This document shows positions 41,268 to 50,237 of a DNA stretch of 64,000 bases, piece after piece. The notes beneath the pieces were generated by a model. It was not told the origin of the DNA. It searched no databases and saw only the letters and a list, made by a program, of their open reading frames with translations. The stretch spans positions 475,356-539,355 of the forward strand of contig NZ_MRBS01000003.1 in the NCBI RefSeq assembly GCF_001922585.1, read 5' to 3'. Source of the stretch: Pantoea sp. 1.19 (GTDB taxonomy: Bacteria > Pseudomonadota > Gammaproteobacteria > Enterobacterales > Enterobacteriaceae). The stretch's first letter is position 1. Every line of letters begins with the position of its first letter. Both the position numbers and the translations under genes were made by a program.

Positions 41268-42275
41268 ATGGGTATCGATCTCTCAATCATCTGGTTTGCG
41301 ATCATCGTCTTTTCTACGCTGATGTATATCGTGATGGACGGCTTTGATCTCGGTATTGGCATCCTCTTTCCGTTCAACAAGGATCCGGTTGAGCGCGACA
41401 TGATGATGAACACCGTCGCGCCGGTGTGGGACGGTAATGAAACCTGGTTGGTACTGGGCGGCGCGGCGCTGTATGGCGCCTTTCCGCTGGCCTATGCGGT
41501 GATCATCGATGCGCTGGCGGTGCCGCTGACGCTGATGCTGATCGGCCTGATTTTCCGCGGCGTGGCGTTTGAGTTCCGCTTTAAAGCCACCGAAGCGCAT
41601 AAGCCGTTTTGGGATAAGTCATTTATCGTTGGTTCGATCGTCGCCACCTTCTGTCAGGGGGTGGTACTGGGCGCCTTCATTAACGGCTTTGACGTCACAA
41701 ATCGCGCCTTCAGCGGTCCGATCCTCGGCTGGCTGACGCCGTTCTCGCTGTTCTGCGGTCTCGGCCTGGTGGTCGCCTACGCGCTGCTGGGCAGCACCTG
41801 GCTTATTATGAAAACCGAGCACGCGCTGCACCGCAAAATGATCGCCCTCACCCGCCCGCTGCTGCTGGCGCTGCTGGCGATCATCGCCGTGGTCAGCATC
41901 TGGACGCCGCTGCGCCATGACGCCATCCTGCAGCGCTGGTTCAGTCTGCCTAACCTGTTCCTGTTCCTGCCGGTCCCGATACTGGTGGCCGCCGCGGCCT
42001 GGGCGCTGCTGGCCGCGCTTAAGCGTCACGCCCACTATTCACCGTTCCTGCTGACGCTGGCGCTGGTATTCCTCGGCTTCAGCGGCCTCGGCATCAGCGT
42101 CTGGCCGAACATCATTCCGCCGGACATCACCATCTGGCAGGCGGCGTCACCGCCGCAGAGCCAGGGCTTTATGCTGGTCGGCGGGCTGCTGATCATCCCG
42201 TTTATCCTCGGCTACACCTTCTGGAGTTACTACGTGTTCCGCGGAAAAATTAAACCTGATGAAGGCTATCACTGA
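41268..42275 (+). CDS. cioB: Cytochrome bd-type oxidase subunit II (CioB type)
   Basis: Membrane partner of CioA, 335 residues with about eight helices. The family N-terminus DGFDLGIGILFPF near 26-38 and WDGNETWLVLGGAALYGAFP near 57 are conserved. It starts immediately after cioA, and its stop overlaps a possible start of the next small gene (TGATG). Confidence 0.95.
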   Translation: MGIDLSIIWFAIIVFSTLMYIVMDGFDLGIGILFPFNKDPVERDMMMNTVAPVWDGNETWLVLGGAALYGAFPLAYAVIIDALAVPLTLMLIGLIFRGVAFEFRFKATEAHKPFWDKSFIVGSIVATFCQGVVLGAFINGFDVTNRAFSGPILGWLTPFSLFCGLGLVVAYALLGSTWLIMKTEHALHRKMIALTRPLLLALLAIIAVVSIWTPLRHDAILQRWFSLPNLFLFLPVPILVAAAAWALLAALKRHAHYSPFLLTLALVFLGFSGLGISVWPNIIPPDITIWQAASPPQSQGFMLVGGLLIIPFILGYTFWSYYVFRGKIKPDEGYH

Positions 42276-42289
42276 TGGAGAGCCGACTG

Positions 42290-42436
42290 ATGTCACTGAA
42301 AAAATCGGCGGATAAGCCGTCAATCTGGAAAGGACTGTGCTGGATGGTGGGCATCTGGCTGCTCAGCGTGCTGGCTCTGGGGGCGGTATCGATGATCTTC
42401 CGCGCCCTGATGACCGCCGCCGGCATGCGCGCCTGA
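42290..42436 (+). CDS. DUF2474 small subunit of the bd oxidase
   Basis: A 48-residue single-helix protein (helix about 15-40) with a basic N-terminus, of the DUF2474 type that follows cioAB in many proteobacteria and resembles CydX/CydZ accessory subunits. GGAG lies 9 bp before the ATG at 42290. A longer start at 42275 (ATGA overlap, 53 residues) is possible. It is followed by an intrinsic terminator. Confidence 0.8.
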   Translation: MSLKKSADKPSIWKGLCWMVGIWLLSVLALGAVSMIFRALMTAAGMRA

Positions 42437-42467
42437 TACGGCGGGCGGTCTGATTGTTCCCCCTCTC

Positions 42468-42492
42468 ACGGGCGCTGCGGCGCCCGTTTTTT
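42468..42492 (+). terminator. Intrinsic terminator of the cioAB operon
   Basis: Stem ACGGGCGC/GCGCCCGT with a TGCG loop, then six T. It ends cioA-cioB-DUF2474 before the convergent umuC. Confidence 0.92.
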
Positions 42493-42531
42493 GCGTGCCT
42501 TACCGAGCGCCGCTTTTGCCGCAGCGGCGGT

Positions 42532-43791
42532 TTATTTTGCCCGCGGTAAATCGCTCAGCCGCGTGGTCCACGCCGGTGACAGCCGCTCACGCTTCATCGC
42601 CCAGCCCGCGTTGATACCCTGGCCGGCAAACCATACCTTACCCTTACCGGACTGATTCACGCCGTCGATCGCCGCCATCAGCGCCGCGCTGTTGCGCTGC
42701 ACGGTCGGCGTGTCAAACAGCGTCAGCTGGCTCACTCCCTGGTCATAAAAGTCGCCGAGCATGACTCCGGCCTTCATATAGCGATGGCCATCAATCCAGA
42801 TGCGATCCAGACAGGCCGTCGCCAGCCCCAGCAGATCGCGGGTATCATTCGACGGATAAGGCAGGCTGGCCGAGGCCTGATTCCCGTAGAACACCTCGCC
42901 GGCCGCGTGCGGACTGGTGCGCAAAAACAGCATCAGGTAGCGGCAGTACTGCGCTTCGCCACGCAGCTTCTCCGCCGCGCGCGCAGTATAGGCGCAGACC
43001 GCCTGACGCATCTCGGCGTAATCGGTAATGCGGCGCCCAAACGAGCGGCTGCAGAGGATGTTCTGTTTAGTCGGCGTCTCCTCCAGCCCAAGACAGGACT
43101 CGCCGCGCAGCTCGCGCAGGGTACGCTCGAGCACCACGTTCACGTTTTTGCGGATCAGCGCCGGCGAGGCGTCAGCCAGCTGCAGTGCAGTCTCAATGCC
43201 CATCAGCCGCAGGCGCTGACTCAGTCGGCGTCCGACGCCCCAGACTTCGTCCACCGGCATCAGCGCCAGCAGCCGGCGCTGGCGCGCCACCGTCTCCAGT
43301 ACCACGACTCCGCCGGTCTGCCGCCAGCGCTTGGCGGCATAGTTGGCCGCCTTCGCCAGGGTTTTGGTGGCGGCAATCCCTACGCCAACCGTCAGGTGCG
43401 TCTCTTTCAGCACCCGCTGGCGAATCGCGGCGCCAAAGGTGGCGAGCGATACGCAGCGTTCAACGCCCTGCAGATGCATAAAGGCTTCATCGATCGAGTA
43501 GACTTCCAGCGCCGGGGCCATGGACTCCAGCGTCTGCATCACCCGCTGGCTCATGTCAGCGTACAGCGCATAGTTAGAGCTGAATACCTGAATTTGCTGG
43601 CGCTGCAGCTGCGATTTTAACTGGAACCACGGCGCCCCCATCGGCACGCCGAGCGCTTTCGCCTCCGCCGAGCGGGAGATAACGCAGCCGTCGTTATTGG
43701 ACAACACCACCACCGGTTGACCGCGCAGGTCGGGGCGAAACACCGTTTCACACGAGGTGTAGAAGCTGTTAACGTCAACCAGGGCGAACAT
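42532..43791 (-). CDS. umuC: Translesion DNA polymerase V subunit UmuC
   Basis: Y-family polymerase that copies damaged DNA with activated UmuD'. 419 residues (E. coli 422). Catalytic acidic residues are seen in [10 protein letters not shown] (Asp6) and VYSIDEAF (Asp-Glu near 100), the helix-hairpin-helix in [16 protein letters not shown], and the beta-clamp-binding QLTLFD near 355. It has its own LexA box 74 bp upstream, identical to that of umuD, but umuD is about 3.3 kb away instead of adjacent. It appears intact. Confidence 0.96.
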   Translation of the reverse strand: MFALVDVNSFYTSCETVFRPDLRGQPVVVLSNNDGCVISRSAEAKALGVPMGAPWFQLKSQLQRQQIQVFSSNYALYADMSQRVMQTLESMAPALEVYSIDEAFMHLQGVERCVSLATFGAAIRQRVLKETHLTVGVGIAATKTLAKAANYAAKRWRQTGGVVVLETVARQRRLLALMPVDEVWGVGRRLSQRLRLMGIETALQLADASPALIRKNVNVVLERTLRELRGESCLGLEETPTKQNILCSRSFGRRITDYAEMRQAVCAYTARAAEKLRGEAQYCRYLMLFLRTSPHAAGEVFYGNQASASLPYPSNDTRDLLGLATACLDRIWIDGHRYMKAGVMLGDFYDQGVSQLTLFDTPTVQRNSAALMAAIDGVNQSGKGKVWFAGQGINAGWAMKRERLSPAWTTRLSDLPRAK

Positions 43792-43865
43792 GGTAGGTCT
43801 CCGCTGGGCCAGGTGCCGGGCAGGAAGTGATGGCGCGCCATAATAACATCGTGCACTCTCCAGTA

Positions 43866-43881
43866 CTGTGTTTATATACAG
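43866..43881. promoter_or_regulatory. LexA (SOS) box upstream of umuC
   Basis: CTGTGTTTATATACAG, a complete CTGT-N8-ACAG. The surrounding 20 bp (43865-43884) are identical to the umuD box at 47498-47517. It can also face the decayed gene at 43981. Confidence 0.95.
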
Positions 43882-43980
43882 TATCTATCGAACCGCGATG
43901 CCGATCAACCTTCGGATAGTCTGGTGGATGCCAGGCAGCTGAACACGCAGCGTTTTATTTTCTCAATCATCAAGACCGCA

Positions 43981-44530
43981 ATGTCTCTCACTGCTGCCCG
44001 TTTGCATCTCCGCCCGGTCACGCCGACCGGCGCCGACGAACTGCTGCGTATCTACGGCAATCCGGTAACCCAGCAGCGCAATCCGGCAGGTCCGCAGGCG
44101 GACGGGGACGCCGCGCAGGCGGTGTTGACAAGCTGGCTGAGTCACTGGCCATGGCTGAGGGAACGGGGCGTTCGCCACCTTCACGGGGCCGAACGCCTTC
44201 CCGTTTTCAGTGGTGTGACGCACCGCCGCTACGGCGCGCTGGCCGTGCACACTCTGGGATCTCAGTTTGCCCGGACGGCGTGGGGTCAGGAATAGGCTAC
44301 CGAATTTGCCCGGACGGCGGCAGGCTGCGGCTTTACCCGGCTGGGGCTGCCGCCTGTTACCGCGGTGGTCAGGCCGCTGAACCGCGGCGTCGCAGCGGGT
44401 GCGACATCGTGCGGGATTCCCCCCTACTGGCGAGCTGTATCACGTCGACGGCGCGCCGGCCAGCCTGCTCTACTGCCTCCGTGCCGAGGTCTGGCGGCGA
44501 TTTGTCAATGGGCGGTCGGCCTGGCCGCCG
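43981..44530 (+). pseudogene. Decayed GNAT acetyltransferase
   Basis: From ATG 43981 the frame begins like GNAT family proteins (MSLTAARLHLRPVTPTGADE, then IYGNPVTQQRNPAGP). It recovers GNAT-like segments later: GVTHRRYGALAVHTLG, ARTAWGQ, then an in-frame TAG at 44293-44295, then ATEFARTAAGCGFTRLGLP and VVRPLNR in the same frame, and TGELYHVDGAPASLLY in a shifted frame near 44430-44480. The intact gene would have about 175-180 codons. It has at least one stop and one or more frameshifts, so it is not functional as read. It is divergent from umuC. Confidence 0.75.
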
Positions 44531-44542
44531 CCCGCGCGGGCA

Positions 44543-44791
44543 TCAGGCGTCGTCCGGCGTCAGTCCAACCACGCGCTCCAGCGCGCGGCGATAAAGCTCC
44601 TGCAGCGCAGCGTCGGTGGTGGTCTCGAGGCGGGCAATCAGCGACAGGATCACAGCTTTATTCGAGACATAACCCTGCGCGGCCAGGACCTGCTTGACGA
44701 TCGCACCGATCACTTCTACTTCCGGATCGTTATTACCACCGGCGTGCTGAACATACGCCAGAAGAGAGGAATCTTTAGACTGCTGCTGCAT
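44543..44791 (-). CDS. ariR: AriR/YmgB-family biofilm and acid-resistance regulator
   Basis: An 82-residue protein that matches E. coli YmgB (AriR, 88) best over SNKAVILSLIARLETTTD and the ending near LTPDD. AriR in E. coli is a small dimeric protein linked to biofilm and acid resistance and to the BluR/BluF blue-light and cold pathway. It is last in a three-gene cassette with the ymgA-like and ycgZ-like genes, inside the split umuDC locus. Confidence 0.85.
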   Translation of the reverse strand: MQQQSKDSSLLAYVQHAGGNNDPEVEVIGAIVKQVLAAQGYVSNKAVILSLIARLETTTDAALQELYRRALERVVGLTPDDA

Positions 44792-44869
44792 AATTTTGCC
44801 TTATTACCCAAATGGTACAGCGTAGCGTACCGAAAAAAATGAAAAGAACCTCGGCCACGGGCTGGCGGT

Positions 44870-45223
44870 TCAATGTTTCTTGGTACCTTCCGGCGGTCCG
44901 TCGCTGGTAAATAAGTGGCGCACGTTGTCGCGATCGACAATTTCATGCGTCGTCCGGTTACGCGTAGCGGTCATGTTGTTGCGCACTTCGGCGATGGCCT
45001 GCTTGCAGGCCTGCTGGCGTGCAGGGTCTTTTTCACTGGCCGCCATATTCTGCAGCTGTCTAATCAGTATGGCGTTATTGATCGCGCCGCCGCCCTTCAG
45101 CAGCGCAATCACCGCTTCACCTAAAATGGTATCAATCAGTTTTTCTTCATCACTTCTGTACATAGCCAATTCTCTGATTTCGGCGATCATCCCGGCGGTG
45201 AGCGAGACGGTCGCCGCATTCAT
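44870..45223 (-). CDS. ymgA: YmgA-like small connector protein
   Basis: A 117-residue protein. Its middle part (GEAVIALLKGGGAINNAILIRQL and onwards) and the pattern of Arg/Thr/Asp before the C-terminus resemble E. coli YmgA (90), a partner of YcgZ and AriR. It is longer by about 25 residues, mostly at the N-terminus. The weak AGGG ribosome-binding site is 2 bp from the ATG. It is the middle gene of the cassette. Family assignment is by modest similarity plus context. Confidence 0.7.
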   Translation of the reverse strand: MNAATVSLTAGMIAEIRELAMYRSDEEKLIDTILGEAVIALLKGGGAINNAILIRQLQNMAASEKDPARQQACKQAIAEVRNNMTATRNRTTHEIVDRDNVRHLFTSDGPPEGTKKH

Positions 45224-45357
45224 ACCCTGAGTGCAGATAACGGCGGACAGCGTAAACGCCCGGCGACCAGGGTCATCCAGGCTGGATCCGATCAGAGGGT
45301 ACGCCGCCGGAGCGACCGATCATCGCAACGGCAAAAACCCGGATAATGCACCGGGAA

Positions 45358-45603
45358 TCACTCAATACGGCCTAACAGCAGGCCCAGTAAATCGTGATAA
45401 TGTTTTTCCTGCTCGGTACCGCTTGCCCGCTCGAGGCGCGTTAGCAACTTGGCACAGATGGCTTTACGGGTCAGGCTGTTGCCAGCGCGTAAAATCTCCA
45501 GCACAATCTGTCCCAGCATCTCCTGCTGAGAGGGCTGAGTTACTTCATTAAAGTAACAAGCCATGCCGTTTTTTGCTTCCGGTTGATATCCGTCCTGACG
45601 CAT
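45358..45603 (-). CDS. ycgZ: YcgZ-like small regulatory protein
   Basis: An 81-residue protein, clearly similar to E. coli YcgZ (78) over LGQIVLEILRAGNSLTRKAI and the following CAKLLTRLERASGTEQEKHY. YcgZ, with YmgA and AriR, acts through the Rcs pathway in E. coli and is repressed by BluR. A GAGGG ribosome-binding site lies 6 bp before the ATG. It is first in the cassette; an operator-like repeat sits about 70-95 bp upstream. Confidence 0.88.
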   Translation of the reverse strand: MRQDGYQPEAKNGMACYFNEVTQPSQQEMLGQIVLEILRAGNSLTRKAICAKLLTRLERASGTEQEKHYHDLLGLLLGRIE

Positions 45604-45671
45604 GCGCTGCCCTCAATGAAGGTTAAATAACGTCCTGAAATGTACCGCCACCATACGCTTCCTCCGTGAAG

Positions 45672-45698
45672 TTGTACAATAATTCTGATTGTGTACAG
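45672..45698. promoter_or_regulatory. Operator-like inverted repeat upstream of ycgZ
   Basis: TTGTACA (45672-45678), 13 bp, TGTACAG (45692-45698). The same layout is found at 62005-62031 in front of the second AriR-family gene. In E. coli, the MerR-like repressor BluR controls ycgZ; this is a candidate site for such a protein, which is not encoded in the window. Confidence 0.65.
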
Positions 45699-45898
45699 GT
45701 TTGCATTTTGTGCAAAAAGTGCTAATCGTGTTAATTCATTTAGTTACTATAACAGTTTGCTGACGCGGTGTACCGTTCGCGCACCTTTTGACGCCTGTGT
45801 TGAGCTGCCGTTGCGGATATACTGGCGTTTTCAATCGGGTGCTGTACGGACGTGCTTTCGCCCGCTTACTTTTATGGCAATGTATGGAAAACGAGGTC

Positions 45899-47038
45899 AT
45901 GCGCAGGACTGCGCGCTGGGCCATCGCCTGCTGGGCGATGGCTGCCTGTTCGGCCAGTGCCGCCCTGCTCCCTTCGCGCACGCAGGTCGATCGCTGGTTG
46001 GCGCCGCTGGGCGCCAACGACCGTTTTGACGCCCGTAAGGGCATCGACTGGGGCGTAATGCCCGGCCCGTTTTATACGCCGGAGCTCAGTTTCGGGGTCG
46101 GTGTCGCGCTGGTGGGCCTGTATCGTCCAACCGGTACCGGCGCACAGACGCAAAACTCGACGCTGGCACTCAGCGGGTACGCCGGCCTCCGCGGCGCTTT
46201 CGGGCTGACCTTCCGTAATGATACTTTTCTGGCCGATGACCACTGGCGGCTGTTCGTCGACGGCGCACTCAGCCACACCCCCACCTGGGACTGGGGCGCC
46301 GGCTTCCGCGCCGGTGAGAATAACCACAATAAGCAGCAGTACACCGCGCGGACGATCGCCCTGCGCCCCGACCTGTTCTGGCGCGTCACCCGCCACGGCT
46401 GGCTGGGGGCCGGCGCCGCCTACGCGTCGCGGCACGCCAGTCAACGGCACAACCGGCAGCGCGGCAGCCTGACCCGCGAACGCGACGGGCTGGCCGTGCA
46501 GGACGTTGGGGTCAGCCTCAGCCTGCGCCGGGATACGCGCGACTGGATCGCGAATCCCCAACGCGGTGGGCTGCTGGCGCTGCGCTACACGCGCTTTATG
46601 CCGCCCATCGGTAGCGATACGCGTTATACGCGCCTCGATGGCCGCTTCGTGCGCTATCATGCGCTGGACGACAGCAATGTGCTCGCCTGGGAGATAAACG
46701 GCGTCTTTACCCAGGGCGAAGTGCCGTGGAGCAGCCAGCCTTCACTCGGTAACGATCGCCATCTGCGCGGCTACTATGACGGACGCTATCGCGATCGCAA
46801 TACCCTGAGCAGCCAGCTCGAGTGGCGGCGCCGGCTGGCCTGGCGGCACGGGGTCGTGGCCTGGGTAGGTGGAGGCACTATGGCCGCACATCCGCAGGGG
46901 CTGAACGGCAGCCGCTGGCTGCCTTCGGTGGGCGCAGGCTACCGCTTTGCGTTTAAGCCACGCATGAACGTGCGGCTGGATTACGGCATCGGCAAAGCCA
47001 GCAGCGGCTTCTATTTTCAGGTTGGCGAGGCGTTTTAG
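45899..47038 (+). CDS. Omp85-type outer-membrane barrel protein without POTRA domains
   Basis: A 379-residue protein with an N-terminal signal peptide (RRTARWAIACWAMAACSASA) and a beta-rich body that ends in Phe. The Omp85 signature LRGYYDGRYRDRNTLSSQLE lies near 290, and the C-terminal strands (FKPRMNVRLDYGIG) are typical of the BamA/TamA 16-strand barrel. There is no room for POTRA domains. A lipobox-like MAAC is a possible alternative. The open frame extends upstream to 45788, but a signal peptide is seen only from 45899 (or 45884). It is convergent with umuD, 19 bp away. Substrate unknown. Confidence 0.8.
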   Translation: MRRTARWAIACWAMAACSASAALLPSRTQVDRWLAPLGANDRFDARKGIDWGVMPGPFYTPELSFGVGVALVGLYRPTGTGAQTQNSTLALSGYAGLRGAFGLTFRNDTFLADDHWRLFVDGALSHTPTWDWGAGFRAGENNHNKQQYTARTIALRPDLFWRVTRHGWLGAGAAYASRHASQRHNRQRGSLTRERDGLAVQDVGVSLSLRRDTRDWIANPQRGGLLALRYTRFMPPIGSDTRYTRLDGRFVRYHALDDSNVLAWEINGVFTQGEVPWSSQPSLGNDRHLRGYYDGRYRDRNTLSSQLEWRRRLAWRHGVVAWVGGGTMAAHPQGLNGSRWLPSVGAGYRFAFKPRMNVRLDYGIGKASSGFYFQVGEAF

Positions 47039-47057
47039 CCGCGGCGCTCCATCCTGC

Positions 47058-47477
47058 CTACAGCAGCGATTTAATCACGTAGCTGACCACGCCAAAAATC
47101 TCCAGCGCCTCCTCGCTGCCGAAACTGATCGGCGACCACGCGGGATTCATTGGCACCAGCTGTACCTGCGGATGCAGCCGCAGCATTTTTACCGTAAATT
47201 CGCCGTCCACCGCCGCCACCACTACGTCCCCTTCGCGGGCCGTGCGGGCGCTGTCCACCACCAGCAGGTCGCCATCACCGATCCCCGCGCCGATCATCGA
47301 CTCCCCGGACACGCGCAGGAAATAGGTGGCGCTGGGATGCTGCACCATCATGTCATGCAGATTGATCGTTTTTTCAACGTAATCCTGCGCCGGACTGGGG
47401 AACCCGCAGGGCACCCGTTCAAGATATAGCGGATTGTGTGCCCGGTGGTGCCGCTCCGCAGGCTGAAGATATGGCAT
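47058..47477 (-). CDS. umuD: SOS mutagenesis protein UmuD
   Basis: LexA-like serine peptidase homologue that self-cleaves on RecA filaments to UmuD' and joins UmuC. The 139-residue length is identical to E. coli. The cleavage site Cys24-Gly25 (VPCGFPSP), Ser60 (RVSGESMI) and Lys97 (EFTVKML) are in place. It has its own LexA box 21 bp upstream. It is not followed by umuC: the next 3.3 kb contain other genes. Confidence 0.97.
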   Translation of the reverse strand: MPYLQPAERHHRAHNPLYLERVPCGFPSPAQDYVEKTINLHDMMVQHPSATYFLRVSGESMIGAGIGDGDLLVVDSARTAREGDVVVAAVDGEFTVKMLRLHPQVQLVPMNPAWSPISFGSEEALEIFGVVSYVIKSLL

Positions 47478-47498
47478 GGTAGCGCCCTCTGTGAATAA

Positions 47499-47514
47499 CT
47501 GTGTTTATATACAG
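47499..47514. promoter_or_regulatory. LexA (SOS) box upstream of umuD
   Basis: CTGTGTTTATATACAG, identical to the site upstream of umuC and extending to 20 identical bases (47498-47517). Confidence 0.95.
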
Positions 47515-47701
47515 TATTACGCATTCAGCTTATCGGCAAGCGCCAATCGCGCCGCCAGGGTTAATGGCCTGATCCGACAACAGATTGCGTTGTCGCCGCC
47601 CGGATACCCCGGCTTATCGCCCTGCCGGACCGTTGCGGTATTGTTTAGCGAGGGTATGACAGGTTACTCTGCCCGCTACATTGAACAGGAAGCACGCTAC
47701 G

Positions 47702-48235
47702 ATGGATCTCGACGGAATTATTTCAGTTACGCTGGCCTTTATTCGCGACCATGAACACTGGACGCTGCTGCTGGTCTTTATACTTGCGTTTGGCGAATCG
47801 CTGGCGTTTCTTTCCCTGCTGCTGCCGGCTACGGTGATCCTGCTGGCCGCCGGATCGCTGATCCCGGAGCTGAGCTTATCCTTTACCCCGATCTGGCTGG
47901 CCGCCGCCGCCGGTGCCTGGCTGGGAGACTGGATCTCCTGGCTGGTCGGCCACCATTACCAGGATCGGGTGCGCCAGATGTGGCCGCTGCGTAACCATCC
48001 GGCGATGCTGGCCCGGGGCGAGCGTTTTTTCGCCCGCTGGGGGACGCTGGGGGTCTTTTTTGGCCGCTTTCTCGGCCCGCTGCGCGCCACCGTCCCGCTG
48101 GTCGCCGGCATGTGCCGCATGCGGGCCCTGCCGTTTCAGCTGGCCAATATCCTGTCGGCGATGGTGTGGGCATTTGGCATGCTGGCGCCGGGAGCCTTTG
48201 GCCTACCGTGGCTGACCCGGCTGGTTGGCGGCTGA
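47702..48235 (+). CDS. DedA-family membrane protein
   Basis: Inner-membrane protein of the DedA (VTT) family, 177 residues from ATG 47702. Family members affect membrane potential and undecaprenyl-phosphate or lipid transport. It shows the conserved GESLAFLSLLLPATVILLAAG near 30-50 and FFGRFLGPLRATVPLVAG near 115-132, the acidic and Arg positions of the family. The start is chosen after a TTG seven codons upstream. It overlaps the convergent acyltransferase gene by 33 bp. Confidence 0.9.
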   Translation: MDLDGIISVTLAFIRDHEHWTLLLVFILAFGESLAFLSLLLPATVILLAAGSLIPELSLSFTPIWLAAAAGAWLGDWISWLVGHHYQDRVRQMWPLRNHPAMLARGERFFARWGTLGVFFGRFLGPLRATVPLVAGMCRMRALPFQLANILSAMVWAFGMLAPGAFGLPWLTRLVGG

Positions 48236-49291
48236 TGCCGCCCGACGCGGCCAGATAAACAGCGCGCGCCCCATACCGCGGTTGAGCAGTCCCCCGCAGC
48301 CCAGCGAACAGCCGACGCAGAGCAGCAGTAACAGCACGGGGAAAGCACTGGCCCACAGCAGGGAGAATGCCGGGCTGTCAAACAGCCTTTGACGCTGCGC
48401 GAACTGTATCGCCGCGGTGCCAAACAGCTCGATAAAAATACGGTGCAGCACGTAAATCTGCAGTGTCTGCTGCCCCGCCCGCTGCAGCCAGCGCGGCACG
48501 CCGCCGCGGCTGAGTTGCCGGCACAGGGCGATGCTGCCGGCCACCGCCAGCAGGCAGAGCATCACGCTGTGCTCAAGGCCCAGCAGAGCGTGCATCAGCG
48601 CCAGCGCCGCCAGCCCAATCCACCACGGTAGATTGTCGCGCCGCCCTTCGCTGAGCCGGATCAGCGAAGGGCTGAAAAAAGCCCCGATCAGAAAAAAAAG
48701 CAAATAGCGCGCCAGGCTCTGCGGCCCCCAGCCGGCAATCAGGCCGAGCTGGGCCGCGTAGCTGAGTCCGGTCGCTACCGCCAGCAGCGCCATGTTCTGG
48801 CGCTGAAACAGCCTGGCCAGCAGAAAAAACAGCGCCAGCGCGTACAGATACCATGACGGACTCATGGCCTTACTCATCAGGGAGACGAATTCACCCACCG
48901 AGGCGGCGTACATGGCATTGCTGTTTAGCGAGTACTGTGCGTCATTCACGCCATGAACGATGCCGCTGATGCTCAGCCACTGAATGCTGCCCCACAGGAC
49001 ATAGAGGTACAGCAAATTTGTCAGCCGGCCGGAAACCACCTGCCGCCAGCTGTCCGCCTGAATCGCCCGCGCCGCCAGCAGACCCGAGACGAAAAAGAAG
49101 GCCGGCATCCGCAGCGGCGAGAGCGACTGATTGAGCAGGATCCACAGGCGGGCGATCTCCTGGCCCGCGCTCAGCTGCCGCAGGGTCTCGGCATAGCCGG
49201 GCAGTACCGCGTGATACAACACCACCAGCAGAATACAGCCGCCTTTCAGGACCGTAATCCACGGCGTCGGGTCGGATTTCTGAACGCCCAT
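48203..49291 (-). CDS. Acyltransferase 3-family membrane protein
   Basis: A 362-residue polytopic protein with about ten hydrophobic segments, of the acyltransferase-3 family that O-acylates sugars of lipopolysaccharide or other envelope polymers. The N-terminal ILLVVLYHAVLPGY carries the catalytic His of the family, and FFFVSGLLAARAI follows. Substrate not predictable. It overlaps the DedA gene tail-to-tail. Confidence 0.8.
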   Translation of the reverse strand: MGVQKSDPTPWITVLKGGCILLVVLYHAVLPGYAETLRQLSAGQEIARLWILLNQSLSPLRMPAFFFVSGLLAARAIQADSWRQVVSGRLTNLLYLYVLWGSIQWLSISGIVHGVNDAQYSLNSNAMYAASVGEFVSLMSKAMSPSWYLYALALFFLLARLFQRQNMALLAVATGLSYAAQLGLIAGWGPQSLARYLLFFLIGAFFSPSLIRLSEGRRDNLPWWIGLAALALMHALLGLEHSVMLCLLAVAGSIALCRQLSRGGVPRWLQRAGQQTLQIYVLHRIFIELFGTAAIQFAQRQRLFDSPAFSLLWASAFPVLLLLLCVGCSLGCGGLLNRGMGRALFIWPRRAASAANQPGQPR

Positions 49292-49484
49292 CAGTCTGCC
49301 TTTGTTGTATAAAATCGCGCGTCACTGACGGCGCTGCGGACAATGCTGCTGAGTATGCGCAATGGCGCCGGAAAGCACGCTGGCGAAAATCTTAAAGTGG
49401 TGCGTCACGCGGCGTTTTCAGAGAAGTTGCAGGCCATCCTGCGGGGGAACAGAGCCGGAGGCCAGCGGCGCTCCGGCTCGGGGA

Positions 49485-50237
49485 TCAGTGATTGAGGAAC
49501 TTATCGAGGAACTGACGGGTACGCGCGTGCTGCGGCGCGCTGAACAGCGTTTTCGCCGGTCCCTGCTCGACGATCTGCCCCTGATCCATAAAAATGGCGC
49601 GATCGGCCACGTCGCGGGCAAAGCTCATCTCGTGGGTGACGATCACCATGGTGCGCTTCTCCTCGGCCAGCGCGCGAATGGTGTTCAGCACCTCGCCCAC
49701 CAGCTCCGGATCCAGCGCCGAGGTCGGCTCATCAAACAAGATCACCTGCGGACGCATCGCCAGCGCGCGGGCAATCGCTACGCGCTGCTGCTGACCGCCG
49801 GAGAGACGCCGCGGATAGCTGGTCTCCTTGCCGTGCAGCCCGACTTTCTCCAGCAGCTGTCGCGCGCGCGCCGTGGCCTCAGCGCGATCTTCACCCTTCA
49901 CGATCACCGGGCCTTCAATGATGTTTTCCAGCACCGTGCGGTGCGGAAACAGATTGAAGTTCTGAAACACAAATCCCACCTGCTGCCGAAGGGCGCGCAC
50001 CCGCGCCTGCTGCTTGTGCAGCGGCTGCGCGGCGTCAATGGTTATCTCTCCCACGGTGATGGTGCCGGCGTTCGGCTCCTCCAGCAGATTGATGCTGCGC
50101 AGCAGGGTGGTCTTACCGGACCCACTCGGTCCGATGATCGCCACCACTTCCCCGGCGGCAACCTGCAGATCGATGCCGTGCAGAACCGTCTGCCCGTTAA
50201 ACTGCTTTACCAGTTTAGAGACTGCAATGGTGCTCAT
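49485..50237 (-). CDS. tcyN: L-cystine ABC transporter ATP-binding protein
   Basis: ATPase of the TcyJLN cystine/diaminopimelate importer (YecC in E. coli), 250 residues. Walker A GPSGSGKTTLLR near 36, signature LSGGQQQRVAIARA near 144, Walker B VILFDEPTSALDPE near 168 and the H-loop VTHEMSFA near 200. It overlaps tcyL by 4 bp. Confidence 0.95.
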   Translation of the reverse strand: MSTIAVSKLVKQFNGQTVLHGIDLQVAAGEVVAIIGPSGSGKTTLLRSINLLEEPNAGTITVGEITIDAAQPLHKQQARVRALRQQVGFVFQNFNLFPHRTVLENIIEGPVIVKGEDRAEATARARQLLEKVGLHGKETSYPRRLSGGQQQRVAIARALAMRPQVILFDEPTSALDPELVGEVLNTIRALAEEKRTMVIVTHEMSFARDVADRAIFMDQGQIVEQGPAKTLFSAPQHARTRQFLDKFLNH

